From: a virus
Strand: one strand, 5' to 3'
Virus record (IMG/VR): IMGVR_UViG_3300048929_000124
Location: 1 to 37,000 of that record
DNA: 37,000 nucleotides
Every line of letters starts with the position of its first letter. Position 1 is the stretch's first letter. This document shows positions 1 through 5,126 of this stretch, piece by piece. The position numbers and the translations under genes are program-made. Under the pieces are notes generated by a model. That model was not told where the DNA came from. It searched no databases and saw only the letters and a program-made list of their open reading frames with translations.

Positions 1-118
1 GCACGGATTAAAGATCGCTGGTGTTGATTTGAATAGAAAAGTATTAGCTGACATGGCTGTTAATGACGCAGCAGGCTTTGCAAAGTTAGCAGAACTTGCA
101 AAATCTAAAGTAGCTTAA
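1..118 (+). CDS. rplT: 50S ribosomal protein L20 (bL20), 3' end only
   Basis: Reading from base 2, the last 38 codons end at TAA 116-118 and contain the string [16 protein letters not shown], which is the conserved C-terminal part of bL20 (globular domain that binds 23S rRNA). The rest of the gene lies to the left of the window. It is the only clearly non-phage gene here and marks the chromosomal flank of the prophage. bL20 normally closes the infC-rpmI-rplT operon, which fits the terminator directly after it. Identification is from recognised sequence, not alignment. Confidence 0.93.
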   Translation, partial: HGLKIAGVDLNRKVLADMAVNDAAGFAKLAELAKSKVA

Positions 119-137
119 TCTTATATACGAACCTCGG

Positions 138-163
138 AAACCTCGTGTTTACGAGGTTTTTTA
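138..163 (+). terminator. Intrinsic terminator of the rplT operon
   Basis: An 8-bp perfect stem (AAACCTCG at 138-145, CGAGGTTT at 152-159) with a 6-nt loop is followed by a run of T. It lies 20 bases after the rplT stop and is oriented to end host transcription before the prophage. Confidence 0.88.
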
Positions 164-203
164 TTGCGCTAAAATGAGTAAAAACGAGTGAATTTTGATT
201 CGT

Positions 204-243
204 AATATACGAGCAATATACGTATAATATACACGCAATACAC
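204..243. repeat. Four 11-bp-spaced AATATAC direct repeats beside the integrase gene
   Basis: AATATAC occurs at 204, 215 and 226, and the variant AATACAC at 237. The period is exactly 11 bp, about one DNA helical turn, so all copies face the same side of the helix. The array lies between the host terminator and the 3' end of the integrase gene. That is where arm-type integrase binding sites or the left attachment region would be expected. Their role is inferred; the att core cannot be named because the right prophage end is outside the window. Confidence 0.6.
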
Positions 244-253
244 AAAATAATTA

Positions 254-1321
254 TTAGAACTTAGCAGGAATTTTGTTGATTTCTGAAACAAGCTCTTCCG
301 TTGTTTTATGAGTATAGGTTCCCTTGGTAATATCGGATATGGAATGGCCAGCGATGAGCTTGATGCACAGATCACTTACTTTATATCGGTCTGCTAGAGT
401 AACGAAAGTGTGTCGGGTGTCGTGGGGAATGTGGTTCAGTTTCATGCGCTTAGCAGCGGGTTTCCAATAATTCGTTATAAAATTAGTGTAAGATAGGGCT
501 TTTCCGCTCATATTTGTGATCAAGTATTTATTACCTTGATTGTAATATCTCTTGAAAAAGGGCAGTACTGCATCGTGAATAGGTATGGTTCTATTTGTTC
601 CTGCCTCTGTCTTCATTCCTCCAATCAGAAATCTTTCTTTTAAATTAACATTTTTCTTTTCTATAGATACAAACTCACTGGCTCTCATGCCGGTGTAGAT
701 CATCATGAGAATTACATCAACAAAAGGTTCTTCTTTGTTATCCCACAAATAGTGTAATTCATTTTCAGAGAATGGAGAATGCATTTCTTCCTCTGAATTT
801 GTGTATTCCCAGGTAACAAGTTCTGCGTAATTCTTTTCGCAATATTCATTTTTAATTCCATACTCATACATTTGAAAGAGTACAGTTTTGGCCATAGCAA
901 CCGTGGATTCGGATTTCTCCTTCAATGTATCTGCGATTTCTTGAATATCCTTGGTACGAATCGTGGTAAACTTTCTTTGGTGCAAGGGTTCGAAGCGCTT
1001 AAATGCAATTCTATAGTTTCTGACAGTAGAAGATGAGGGGGACTTCTTAAGGTTCATTTTAAAATTAAGCCATTCATCATAAACCTGAACGAAAGTAGGC
1101 ATATCGGAAAATGATTGATGCTCAGGAACGGCTTTTCCTGCGTTATAGTCAGCTAGGTAAGCATAGGCCTTTTTCTGGTTCTCAAAGTATTCTAGGTATT
1201 TATATGTTTGGATGTAACCCTTCTCTGTTTTTTTCCGGCCAGTGCTTATACGAACTCCGTAAGGTTTGCGCCGCTTTCCGCTTAATTTAACTACTGATCC
1301 GTAGCCGTTTGGTAATCTCAT
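254..1321 (-). CDS. int: Phage tyrosine site-specific integrase
   Basis: This 355-residue tyrosine recombinase catalyses attP x attB integration and, with an excisionase, excision. The N-terminal ~70 residues look like an arm-binding domain (NGYGSV..LSGKRRKPYGVR). Residues ~75-165 form the SAM-like core-binding domain. The catalytic domain shows R213 in TGMRASEF, H300 and R303 in PHDTRHTF, H326 in IAGHS and the nucleophile Y336 in GTYTH. All catalytic residues are present, so it looks functional. The ATG at 1321 has an AAAGGA motif upstream. It is the leftmost phage gene and abuts the rplT flank, the usual position of int next to attL. Confidence 0.96.
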   Translation of the reverse strand: MRLPNGYGSVVKLSGKRRKPYGVRISTGRKKTEKGYIQTYKYLEYFENQKKAYAYLADYNAGKAVPEHQSFSDMPTFVQVYDEWLNFKMNLKKSPSSSTVRNYRIAFKRFEPLHQRKFTTIRTKDIQEIADTLKEKSESTVAMAKTVLFQMYEYGIKNEYCEKNYAELVTWEYTNSEEEMHSPFSENELHYLWDNKEEPFVDVILMMIYTGMRASEFVSIEKKNVNLKERFLIGGMKTEAGTNRTIPIHDAVLPFFKRYYNQGNKYLITNMSGKALSYTNFITNYWKPAAKRMKLNHIPHDTRHTFVTLADRYKVSDLCIKLIAGHSISDITKGTYTHKTTEELVSEINKIPAKF

Positions 1322-1380
1322 AGTTATTATTTCCTTTCATGTACTGTGTTAACTTATTTTTGGGTATAAAAATAACGCCC

Positions 1381-1409
1381 TTGTCAGGACGTTCCAAAAA
1401 TGATATAAT
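1381..1409 (+). promoter_or_regulatory. Near-consensus sigma-A promoter for a small RNA
   Basis: TTGTCA at 1381-1386 and TATAAT at 1404-1409 are separated by exactly 17 bases. This gives a near-perfect sigma-A promoter pointing rightward, while both flanking genes point left. The predicted start is about 1415-1417. No rightward ORF with a ribosome binding site follows before the terminator at 1472. Confidence 0.78.
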
Positions 1410-1415
1410 CCTTGT

Positions 1416-1504
1416 GATGAGTAGGTTATATCTTTTCGGTTCATCCGACGAGAGAAAATCTATATGTAAAGCCGTTCGGTGTTGGTAGCACCGGGCGGTT
1501 TTTT
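1416..1504 (+). ncRNA. Candidate structured small RNA (~90 nt) between integrase and lipoprotein genes
   Basis: The unit has its own promoter and a strong terminator but no plausible coding frame. Inside it, TATA (1428-1431) and TTTTC can pair with GAAAA and TATA (around 1454-1464), enclosing a small CGG-TTCAT-CCG hairpin at about 1437-1447. The 3' end is the terminator hairpin. It is transcribed opposite to the integrase and lipoprotein genes, and its end touches the lipoprotein stop codon. I do not recognise an RNA family. It could be a regulatory RNA, an antisense RNA to the convergent transcript, or a type I antitoxin-like RNA. The boundaries are inferred from promoter and terminator. Confidence 0.6.
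1472..1504 (+). terminator. Strong intrinsic terminator of the small RNA
   Basis: A 10-bp stem (CCGTTCGGTG at 1472-1481 with CACCGGGCGG at 1489-1498, two G-T pairs) encloses a 7-nt loop and is followed by six T at 1499-1504. It is oriented for the plus strand. Confidence 0.85.
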
Positions 1505-2005
1505 CTATTTATAGTTCATGAAAACTTTGACTATTTCATCTTTGTTCTCAGCTTTATCACACATAAGCATGTATTTATCATTGATTGCGGTTGGTTCCAT
1601 TTTTGTACCAAATCCTTCTAAGACTACATAGCCATTTTCTAATAGGCCTTTATAACTATCTGAATCCTTATCAAACTCGTATATAGCTACATCATTGTAT
1701 TTAGAACCACTTATAGCACCTAATGATTGAGCTGGTATACCTGCTGGTTCCCCTTCAATCATTTTATTTTCTTTCAGGTAATTAGCGAGATCTTCTAAAG
1801 AATTTGTTGTAGCAGCTGTTGATGCATTTTCTAGATCTTTAGCCCTATCCACCAAGCTTTCACTTAGACTTTCAGTTTTTTCTTGGATTTGTGTTGTAGT
1901 TTCAGTCTGTGTTTGGGGCTGGGTAGCATTTGTATTGCTTGAAGCGCAAGCAGATAAAAGCAGTGCGCTAATAGCAAACATAGGTAAAAACTTAATTACT
2001 TTCAT
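1505..2005 (-). CDS. Small surface lipoprotein, possible superinfection-exclusion factor
   Basis: A 166-residue protein with a lipoprotein signal: basic start MKVIK, hydrophobic core, then lipobox LSAC with the lipidated cysteine at residue 20. A Thr/Gln-rich linker follows (to ~residue 55). The remaining ~110-residue domain (EDLANYLKENK ... YDVAIYEFD-like segment ... VKVFMNYK) is not one I can name. ATG 2005 is preferred to an upstream TTG because AGAGGA lies 7 bases before it. The position between integrase and repressor on the lysogenic strand matches that of Ltp, the superinfection-exclusion lipoprotein of Streptococcus phage TP-J34. That functional link is by position only. Confidence 0.85.
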   Translation of the reverse strand: MKVIKFLPMFAISALLLSACASSNTNATQPQTQTETTTQIQEKTESLSESLVDRAKDLENASTAATTNSLEDLANYLKENKMIEGEPAGIPAQSLGAISGSKYNDVAIYEFDKDSDSYKGLLENGYVVLEGFGTKMEPTAINDKYMLMCDKAENKDEIVKVFMNYK

Positions 2006-2036
2006 ACTCAATTCCTCTTTATCTTTAGTATTTATT

Positions 2037-2056
2037 AAAAAGCCATAGGCTATTTT
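2037..2056 (-). terminator. Short terminator-like hairpin after the repressor gene
   Basis: AGCC at 2041-2044 pairs with GGCT at 2048-2051 around a 3-nt loop, flanked by A and T runs that could extend the stem. On the minus strand it is followed by TTTTT. It lies 22 bases past the repressor stop, so it could partly end that transcript before the lipoprotein gene. The stem is short. Confidence 0.4.
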
Positions 2057-2077
2057 AATCTTTCATTTGTATGTAAC

Positions 2078-2869
2078 TTACTCCTCAAAGAAAGCATCAT
2101 CATGTTTTTTCATTTCCTCAGTCACTTCTGTATCTGTTCTTTCGTGAGATGCTATCGGTAGAAGATGATCCCTTACAGTATGCATTGGAATCATGGACAA
2201 GTCATTATTCGATTTACAACGATTGTACTCCATTTCAAGAACCGTATCCACGGTGTGCTTACCCTTTTCATCCACAAAACGATATTTGTTAAGGTGAGCC
2301 TTTTCGTTTTCGGATATGGCTGTCATTAAAGTCTCTTCTATGTTAGTATTTTTTAAAACTCTTTGGTTTTGTACGAATGCTTCATCTGCTGTTTGCATTG
2401 GTCCTTCGTAAGTTGGTATTTCCTGTTTAGCAAGTGCCGCCCTTAACTTACCTCCAGGTAAGCCAACAACCTCCGCCACTTTTGTTATCCAGGTATAACC
2501 TATCTCATCTGGACCAAATTCACCGGGCGTAAAAGTCTCTAGATGTTGCAGCCAATGAAGCGAGACCTTTGATTTTTTTGATACTTCTTCCAATGTCATT
2601 CCTGTCTCATCCAATCTAGTATTTAATATACTGCTTAAAGAATCATCACTGATCATTGAAACATCTTGGCCGGATATCCATGCGGGATTAACTCTTAAAG
2701 AATCTGCAATGGCCTGAAGAACAGGAAGTTTTGGTTTACTAATAAGCCCATTTTCATATCTTTGTATAGTTGACTTCGCAACACCTATTTCATTAGCAAT
2801 ATCATCCAGTGTGTAGTTGCGTAAAGTTCTGGCTTGCTTTATCCTGTCTCCAATTTTTCTAATATCCAT
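2078..2869 (-). CDS. CI-type phage repressor, two HTH regions, no peptidase domain
   Basis: A 263-residue DNA-binding protein likely to maintain lysogeny. Residues ~5-65 form an XRE-type helix-turn-helix (LDDIANEIGVAKSTIQRYEN). A second HTH-like stretch covers ~80-145 (MTLEEVSKKSKVSLHWLQHLE). The C-terminus includes a KYRFVDEKGKHTVDTVLEMEY segment seen in clostridial phage repressors. There is no S24/LexA-like domain with a Ser-Lys dyad. The open frame reaches back to 2938, but ATG 2869 is the start because GAGGAG lies just before it and the promoter ends upstream. It is divergent from the Cro-like gene and its promoter overlaps a perfect operator-like palindrome, which suggests autoregulation. 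Confidence 0.88.
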   Translation of the reverse strand: MDIRKIGDRIKQARTLRNYTLDDIANEIGVAKSTIQRYENGLISKPKLPVLQAIADSLRVNPAWISGQDVSMISDDSLSSILNTRLDETGMTLEEVSKKSKVSLHWLQHLETFTPGEFGPDEIGYTWITKVAEVVGLPGGKLRAALAKQEIPTYEGPMQTADEAFVQNQRVLKNTNIEETLMTAISENEKAHLNKYRFVDEKGKHTVDTVLEMEYNRCKSNNDLSMIPMHTVRDHLLPIASHERTDTEVTEEMKKHDDAFFEE

Positions 2870-2909
2870 TTTAGTCTCCTCTACATTTGTATCAACTTCT
2901 AATAAGAGC

Positions 2910-2938
2910 AGTATACTACATATTATTGCATAGTGCAA
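2910..2938 (-). promoter_or_regulatory. Lysogenic (repressor) promoter
   Basis: On the minus strand, TTGCAC (plus positions 2933-2938) and TATACT (plus positions 2910-2915) are 17 bases apart. The -35 box lies inside the palindrome at 2924-2940, so a bound dimer would block or tune this promoter. Confidence 0.7.
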
Positions 2939-2940
2939 TA
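2924..2940. promoter_or_regulatory. Operator 1: perfect 17-bp palindrome
   Basis: TATTGCATAGTGCAATA is a perfect inverted repeat (7-bp arms, TAG centre). It covers the -35 box of the repressor promoter. The same core recurs at 2991-3005 and in weaker form at 2966-2980 and 3240-3254, as expected of operators shared by a repressor and a Cro protein. Confidence 0.75.
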
Positions 2941-2965
2941 GTGAAACTGAAAAATAATAAAAAAA

Positions 2966-2980
2966 GTTGCGTAATGCTAT
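2966..2980. promoter_or_regulatory. Operator 2: imperfect copy at the lytic -35 box
   Basis: GTTGCGTAATGCTAT matches the copy at 2991-3005 in 12 of 15 positions, starts exactly 25 bp upstream of it, and touches the first base of the TTGACA box. Confidence 0.5.
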
Positions 2981-3008
2981 TGACAGGTTTGTTGCATAGT
3001 GCTACACT
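2980..3008 (+). promoter_or_regulatory. Early lytic promoter (cro-antirepressor operon)
   Basis: A consensus TTGACA at 2980-2985 is followed after 17 bases by TACACT at 3003-3008. It faces right into the Cro-like gene. An operator copy overlaps the spacer and the -10 box, so a bound repressor would occlude RNA polymerase. Confidence 0.78.
2991..3005. promoter_or_regulatory. Operator 3: copy over the lytic -10 box
   Basis: GTTGCATAGTGCTAC shares the TTGCATAGTGC core with the perfect palindrome at 2924-2940 and overlaps bases 3003-3005 of the lytic -10 box. Confidence 0.68.
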
Positions 3009-3033
3009 GGCATAAGAAAGAGAGGTGATAGAC

Positions 3034-3240
3034 TTGATAAATACCGGCAAAGTAAAAGGCCGACTTGCAGAATTAGGGTTGACCCAAAAAGATGTTGCTG
3101 TGGCTTTAGATATCGCCCAGCCCACAGCAAACCAAAAGATTAACAACATTCGACCTATGGATTTAAATGAGGCAGAAAAATTAGCTGGCTTATTACATTT
3201 GGCCCCAAAGGATTTCCAATTATATTTTTTTGCAAATTAG
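3034..3240 (+). CDS. Cro-like helix-turn-helix regulator
   Basis: A 68-residue XRE-type protein made almost entirely of one HTH domain (LTQKDVAVALDIAQPTANQK, then LNEAEKLAGLLHL). A TTG at 3034 is chosen as start: AGAGGTGAT ends a few bases before it, while the upstream GTG at 3025 lies inside that ribosome binding site. It is the first gene of the rightward operon, divergent from the repressor, and ends 35 bases before the antirepressor. By position it should be the Cro-type factor that shuts off repressor synthesis. Confidence 0.85.
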   Translation: MINTGKVKGRLAELGLTQKDVAVALDIAQPTANQKINNIRPMDLNEAEKLAGLLHLAPKDFQLYFFAN

Positions 3241-3254
3241 TTGCGCTGTGCAAC
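3240..3254. promoter_or_regulatory. Operator 4: inverted repeat between cro-like gene and antirepressor
   Basis: GTTGCGCTGTGCAAC has perfect 5-bp arms and the same half-site (GTTGC / GCAAC) as the switch operators. It starts at the last base of the Cro-like stop codon, 21 bases before the antirepressor ATG. It could act as a roadblock or allow separate control of the antirepressor. Confidence 0.5.
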
Positions 3255-3274
3255 AAATAAAAAGGAGAATAGAA

Positions 3275-4057
3275 ATGAATGATTTATTGAACGGGCCAAT
3301 GACGGATACATCCAGCCTGACCTCTATTGAAATCGCTTTAGGAATTGACGCTGATGGAATGACTACGGCGAGGACGTTACATGAATTTTTAGGAATGGAC
3401 AAAAGTAATTTTTCCAGATGGGCAAAAACCAACATAGAAGAAAACGAATTCTACGATGATGGTAAGGATTGGTGGGGGTTCGTCATTGTGACGAACGGTA
3501 ATGAGTGCCGAGATTACAAGCTTACAACGGATTTTGCAAAACATCTATCCATGAGTTCTCACTCTGCAAAAGGAAAAATTGCAAGGGACTATTTTGTATC
3601 TGTTGAGGACGGAGCTAAGAAGATGATTCTCCAGCTTCAGGATATGTCCCCTCAGCTTCAGTACATGATCAAAGTGGAGCAGGAGCAGAAGCGCCAAGCG
3701 CAGGAAATCGAAGCCGTAAACAATCGTGTGGATAGCATCAGGGAAGTTGTTGCACTGGACACCACCTCATGGCGAGAAGACACCAGGAATCTCATTAATA
3801 AGATTGCTCAGGAGCTAGGTAGTGGACAAGCGTTTCAACAGGTTCGTGCAGAAAGCTATGAACTTTTAGAAAAAAGGATGGGAGTCAGTCTAAAGCAGCG
3901 TCTTACGAATAAACGCCGTCGCATGGCAGAAGAGGGTGTCTGCAAGTCGAAGAGGGATAAGCTCTCCCAGGTAGATATCATATCCGAGGACAAGAAGCTA
4001 GTCGAAGGGTACACGGCCATTGTAAAAGAATTGGCAATCAGATATGGAGTTGCGTAA
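3275..4057 (+). CDS. Phage antirepressor (AntA domain + ORF6C domain)
   Basis: A 260-residue protein in two parts. Residues ~15-115 are an AntA/AntB-type domain (ARTLHEFLGMDKSNFSRWAK ... DYKLTTDFAKHLSMSS ... ARDYF). Residues ~140-260 match the ORF6C type (DTTSWREDTRNLINKIAQEL ... YELLEKRMGVSLKQRL). Proteins of this kind bind the prophage repressor and free lytic promoters. ATG 3275 is chosen over an upstream in-frame ATG at 3230 because AAGGAG precedes it. Because the repressor lacks a self-cleavage domain, this gene may be the main inducer route. Confidence 0.9.
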   Translation: MNDLLNGPMTDTSSLTSIEIALGIDADGMTTARTLHEFLGMDKSNFSRWAKTNIEENEFYDDGKDWWGFVIVTNGNECRDYKLTTDFAKHLSMSSHSAKGKIARDYFVSVEDGAKKMILQLQDMSPQLQYMIKVEQEQKRQAQEIEAVNNRVDSIREVVALDTTSWREDTRNLINKIAQELGSGQAFQQVRAESYELLEKRMGVSLKQRLTNKRRRMAEEGVCKSKRDKLSQVDIISEDKKLVEGYTAIVKELAIRYGVA

Positions 4058-4094
4058 TTTGTACACGTGTAATATATGAAAGGAGGAACACAGA

Positions 4095-4343
4095 ATGTCT
4101 GCACTTGATAAAGTTACCACAGCTCAAGCCGCTAAGGAACTGAAAACAACGATTCTTAATATCCAGGAAAGTCTTATCCAGGGGCAGTTACCCATTGGGT
4201 ATGCACAAAAGCGCAGGGGCAGCGCTCGTTATAATTATGTTATTTACAGAGGTCTTTTAGACTCTTACAAGAAAAAAATTGAGTCAGGAGAACTTTTTGA
4301 CTTTAATAAAGAAGCGGAGGTCCCACATGCCAAAGTACTATGA
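4095..4343 (+). CDS. Small phage protein, possible DNA-binding
   Basis: An 82-residue protein with a clear AAAGGAGG site 8-13 bases before its ATG. The N-terminal half (TTAQAAKELKTTILNIQESLIQGQLPIGYAQ-like pattern) resembles the MerR/excisionase style of short HTH with a following basic wing (RRGSARYNYVIYRG), so it could be an excisionase-like or regulatory protein. I cannot assign a family. It lies in the early operon between the antirepressor and a tiny membrane protein, whose gene it overlaps by 17 bases. Confidence 0.75.
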   Translation: MSALDKVTTAQAAKELKTTILNIQESLIQGQLPIGYAQKRRGSARYNYVIYRGLLDSYKKKIESGELFDFNKEAEVPHAKVL

Positions 4344-4476
4344 AAACTTAGACGATTACACCGACACCCGCCCATCAAAGCTGATGGAGTTTACAAAGCG
4401 GATTATGCCGGCGGTGATTTTTGGTAGCAGCTTAATCCTGATGTTTGCCATTTGTGGAGCATTAGAGGTGATGTGA
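4327..4476 (+). CDS. Tiny single-pass membrane protein
   Basis: A 49-residue protein with an acidic/polar N-terminus (YYENLDDYTDTRPSK) and one transmembrane helix at residues ~27-48 (IMPAVIFGSSLILMFAICG). ATG 4327 has GCGGAGG 8 bases upstream, inside the previous gene. The function is unknown. The translational overlap with the gene before suggests coupling. Confidence 0.65.
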   Translation: MPKYYENLDDYTDTRPSKLMEFTKRIMPAVIFGSSLILMFAICGALEVM

Positions 4477-4490
4477 GAGGAGGTATAGGA

Positions 4491-4655
4491 GTGAATATAC
4501 AGGAATTTGAAAAAAACCTTAAAGTGCAACGTGAACTAAGAAATGAGATTATCAACTTCTTGAAAAGCAAGGGACTGACGTATGGACAAGCATTGAATGC
4601 AATAAAAGAAGCCCAATCGTACTTGGAAAGGACTTCTTTAGAAAACAAGCTTTAA
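4491..4655 (+). CDS. Small phage protein, unknown function
   Basis: A 54-residue protein from GTG 4491, which has AGGAGG 7 bases upstream; the longer open frame to 4452 has no such signal. It is predicted mostly helical (VQRELRNEIINFLKSKGLTYGQALNAIKEA). It is the last rightward gene before a convergent minus-strand gene that ends 5 bases away. Confidence 0.7.
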   Translation: MNIQEFEKNLKVQRELRNEIINFLKSKGLTYGQALNAIKEAQSYLERTSLENKL

Positions 4656-4660
4656 AATGT

Positions 4661-4834
4661 TTAATCCATGTCTTCATATTCAATAGGAATTTGTTGGAGT
4701 GCGTAATTATATGACTTAACAAATGCTCGCAACTCAGAATCATGACCGTTTTCTTCTGGGTTATCCTGTTGATACTTTATTAATTTAGCTTGTGCGTAAG
4801 CAATGGCCAAATCATAAACAGTTTTTTTATCCAC
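4661..4834 (-). CDS. Small acidic protein on the opposite strand
   Basis: A 57-residue protein with GTG start at 4834 and AAAGGA on the minus strand about 9 bases before it. It begins MDKKTVYDLAIAYAQAKL and ends IPIEYEDMD. It is predicted helical and acidic, with no membrane segment. The family is unknown. It is too short for most gene finders and lies against the direction of the early operon, so it may be expressed from the prophage. The strong start signal and clean frame make it likely real. Confidence 0.7.
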   Translation of the reverse strand: MDKKTVYDLAIAYAQAKLIKYQQDNPEENGHDSELRAFVKSYNYALQQIPIEYEDMD

Positions 4835-4868
4835 TTTTATTTATCCTTTCATTCGTACTCAGCTCTGG

Positions 4869-4899
4869 CAGGAGCTTGCAATTCAGTATATGGAAGAAG
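4869..4899 (+). repeat. 31-bp copy of part of a tail-completion gene
   Basis: Bases 4869-4899 match 27866-27896 in 30 of 31 positions, with the last 25 identical. In the local frame this reads QELAIQYMEE, against KQDLAIQYMEED in the tail gene at 27782-28141. It is flanked by unrelated sequence and ends before the next gene, so it looks like a gene fragment left by recombination. Confidence 0.7.
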
Positions 4900-4933
4900 T
4901 AGAAGGTTTTACAAGAAGGAAGGTGAAAGAATC

Positions 4934-5074
4934 ATGTTGCAAATAGAAAAAGAGCATAAGCGGTCAACGCTCATGAGCAGTAAGCAAAAAGATCTGGTAC
5001 CGGATTCGTACAGTCCGCAAAGCACTAAAAATGCAGAAACCCTAGGAGCGGCAACTCCCAGGGAATTCAAGTAA
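4934..5074 (+). CDS. Short polar phage protein, unknown
   Basis: A 46-residue Ser/Lys-rich protein from ATG 4934 with GGAAGGTGA 8 bases upstream; the longer open frame from 4790 covers another gene's start region and is not favoured. There is no hydrophobic segment or recognised motif. It lies 52 bases before the RecF/SbcC-like ATPase and is probably the first gene of the replication module. Confidence 0.55.
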   Translation: MLQIEKEHKRSTLMSSKQKDLVPDSYSPQSTKNAETLGAATPREFK

Positions 5075-5126
5075 CTCGAAAATATTATACATCCCTATTG
5101 TAAGGGATTTACTGGAGGAAATCAAG

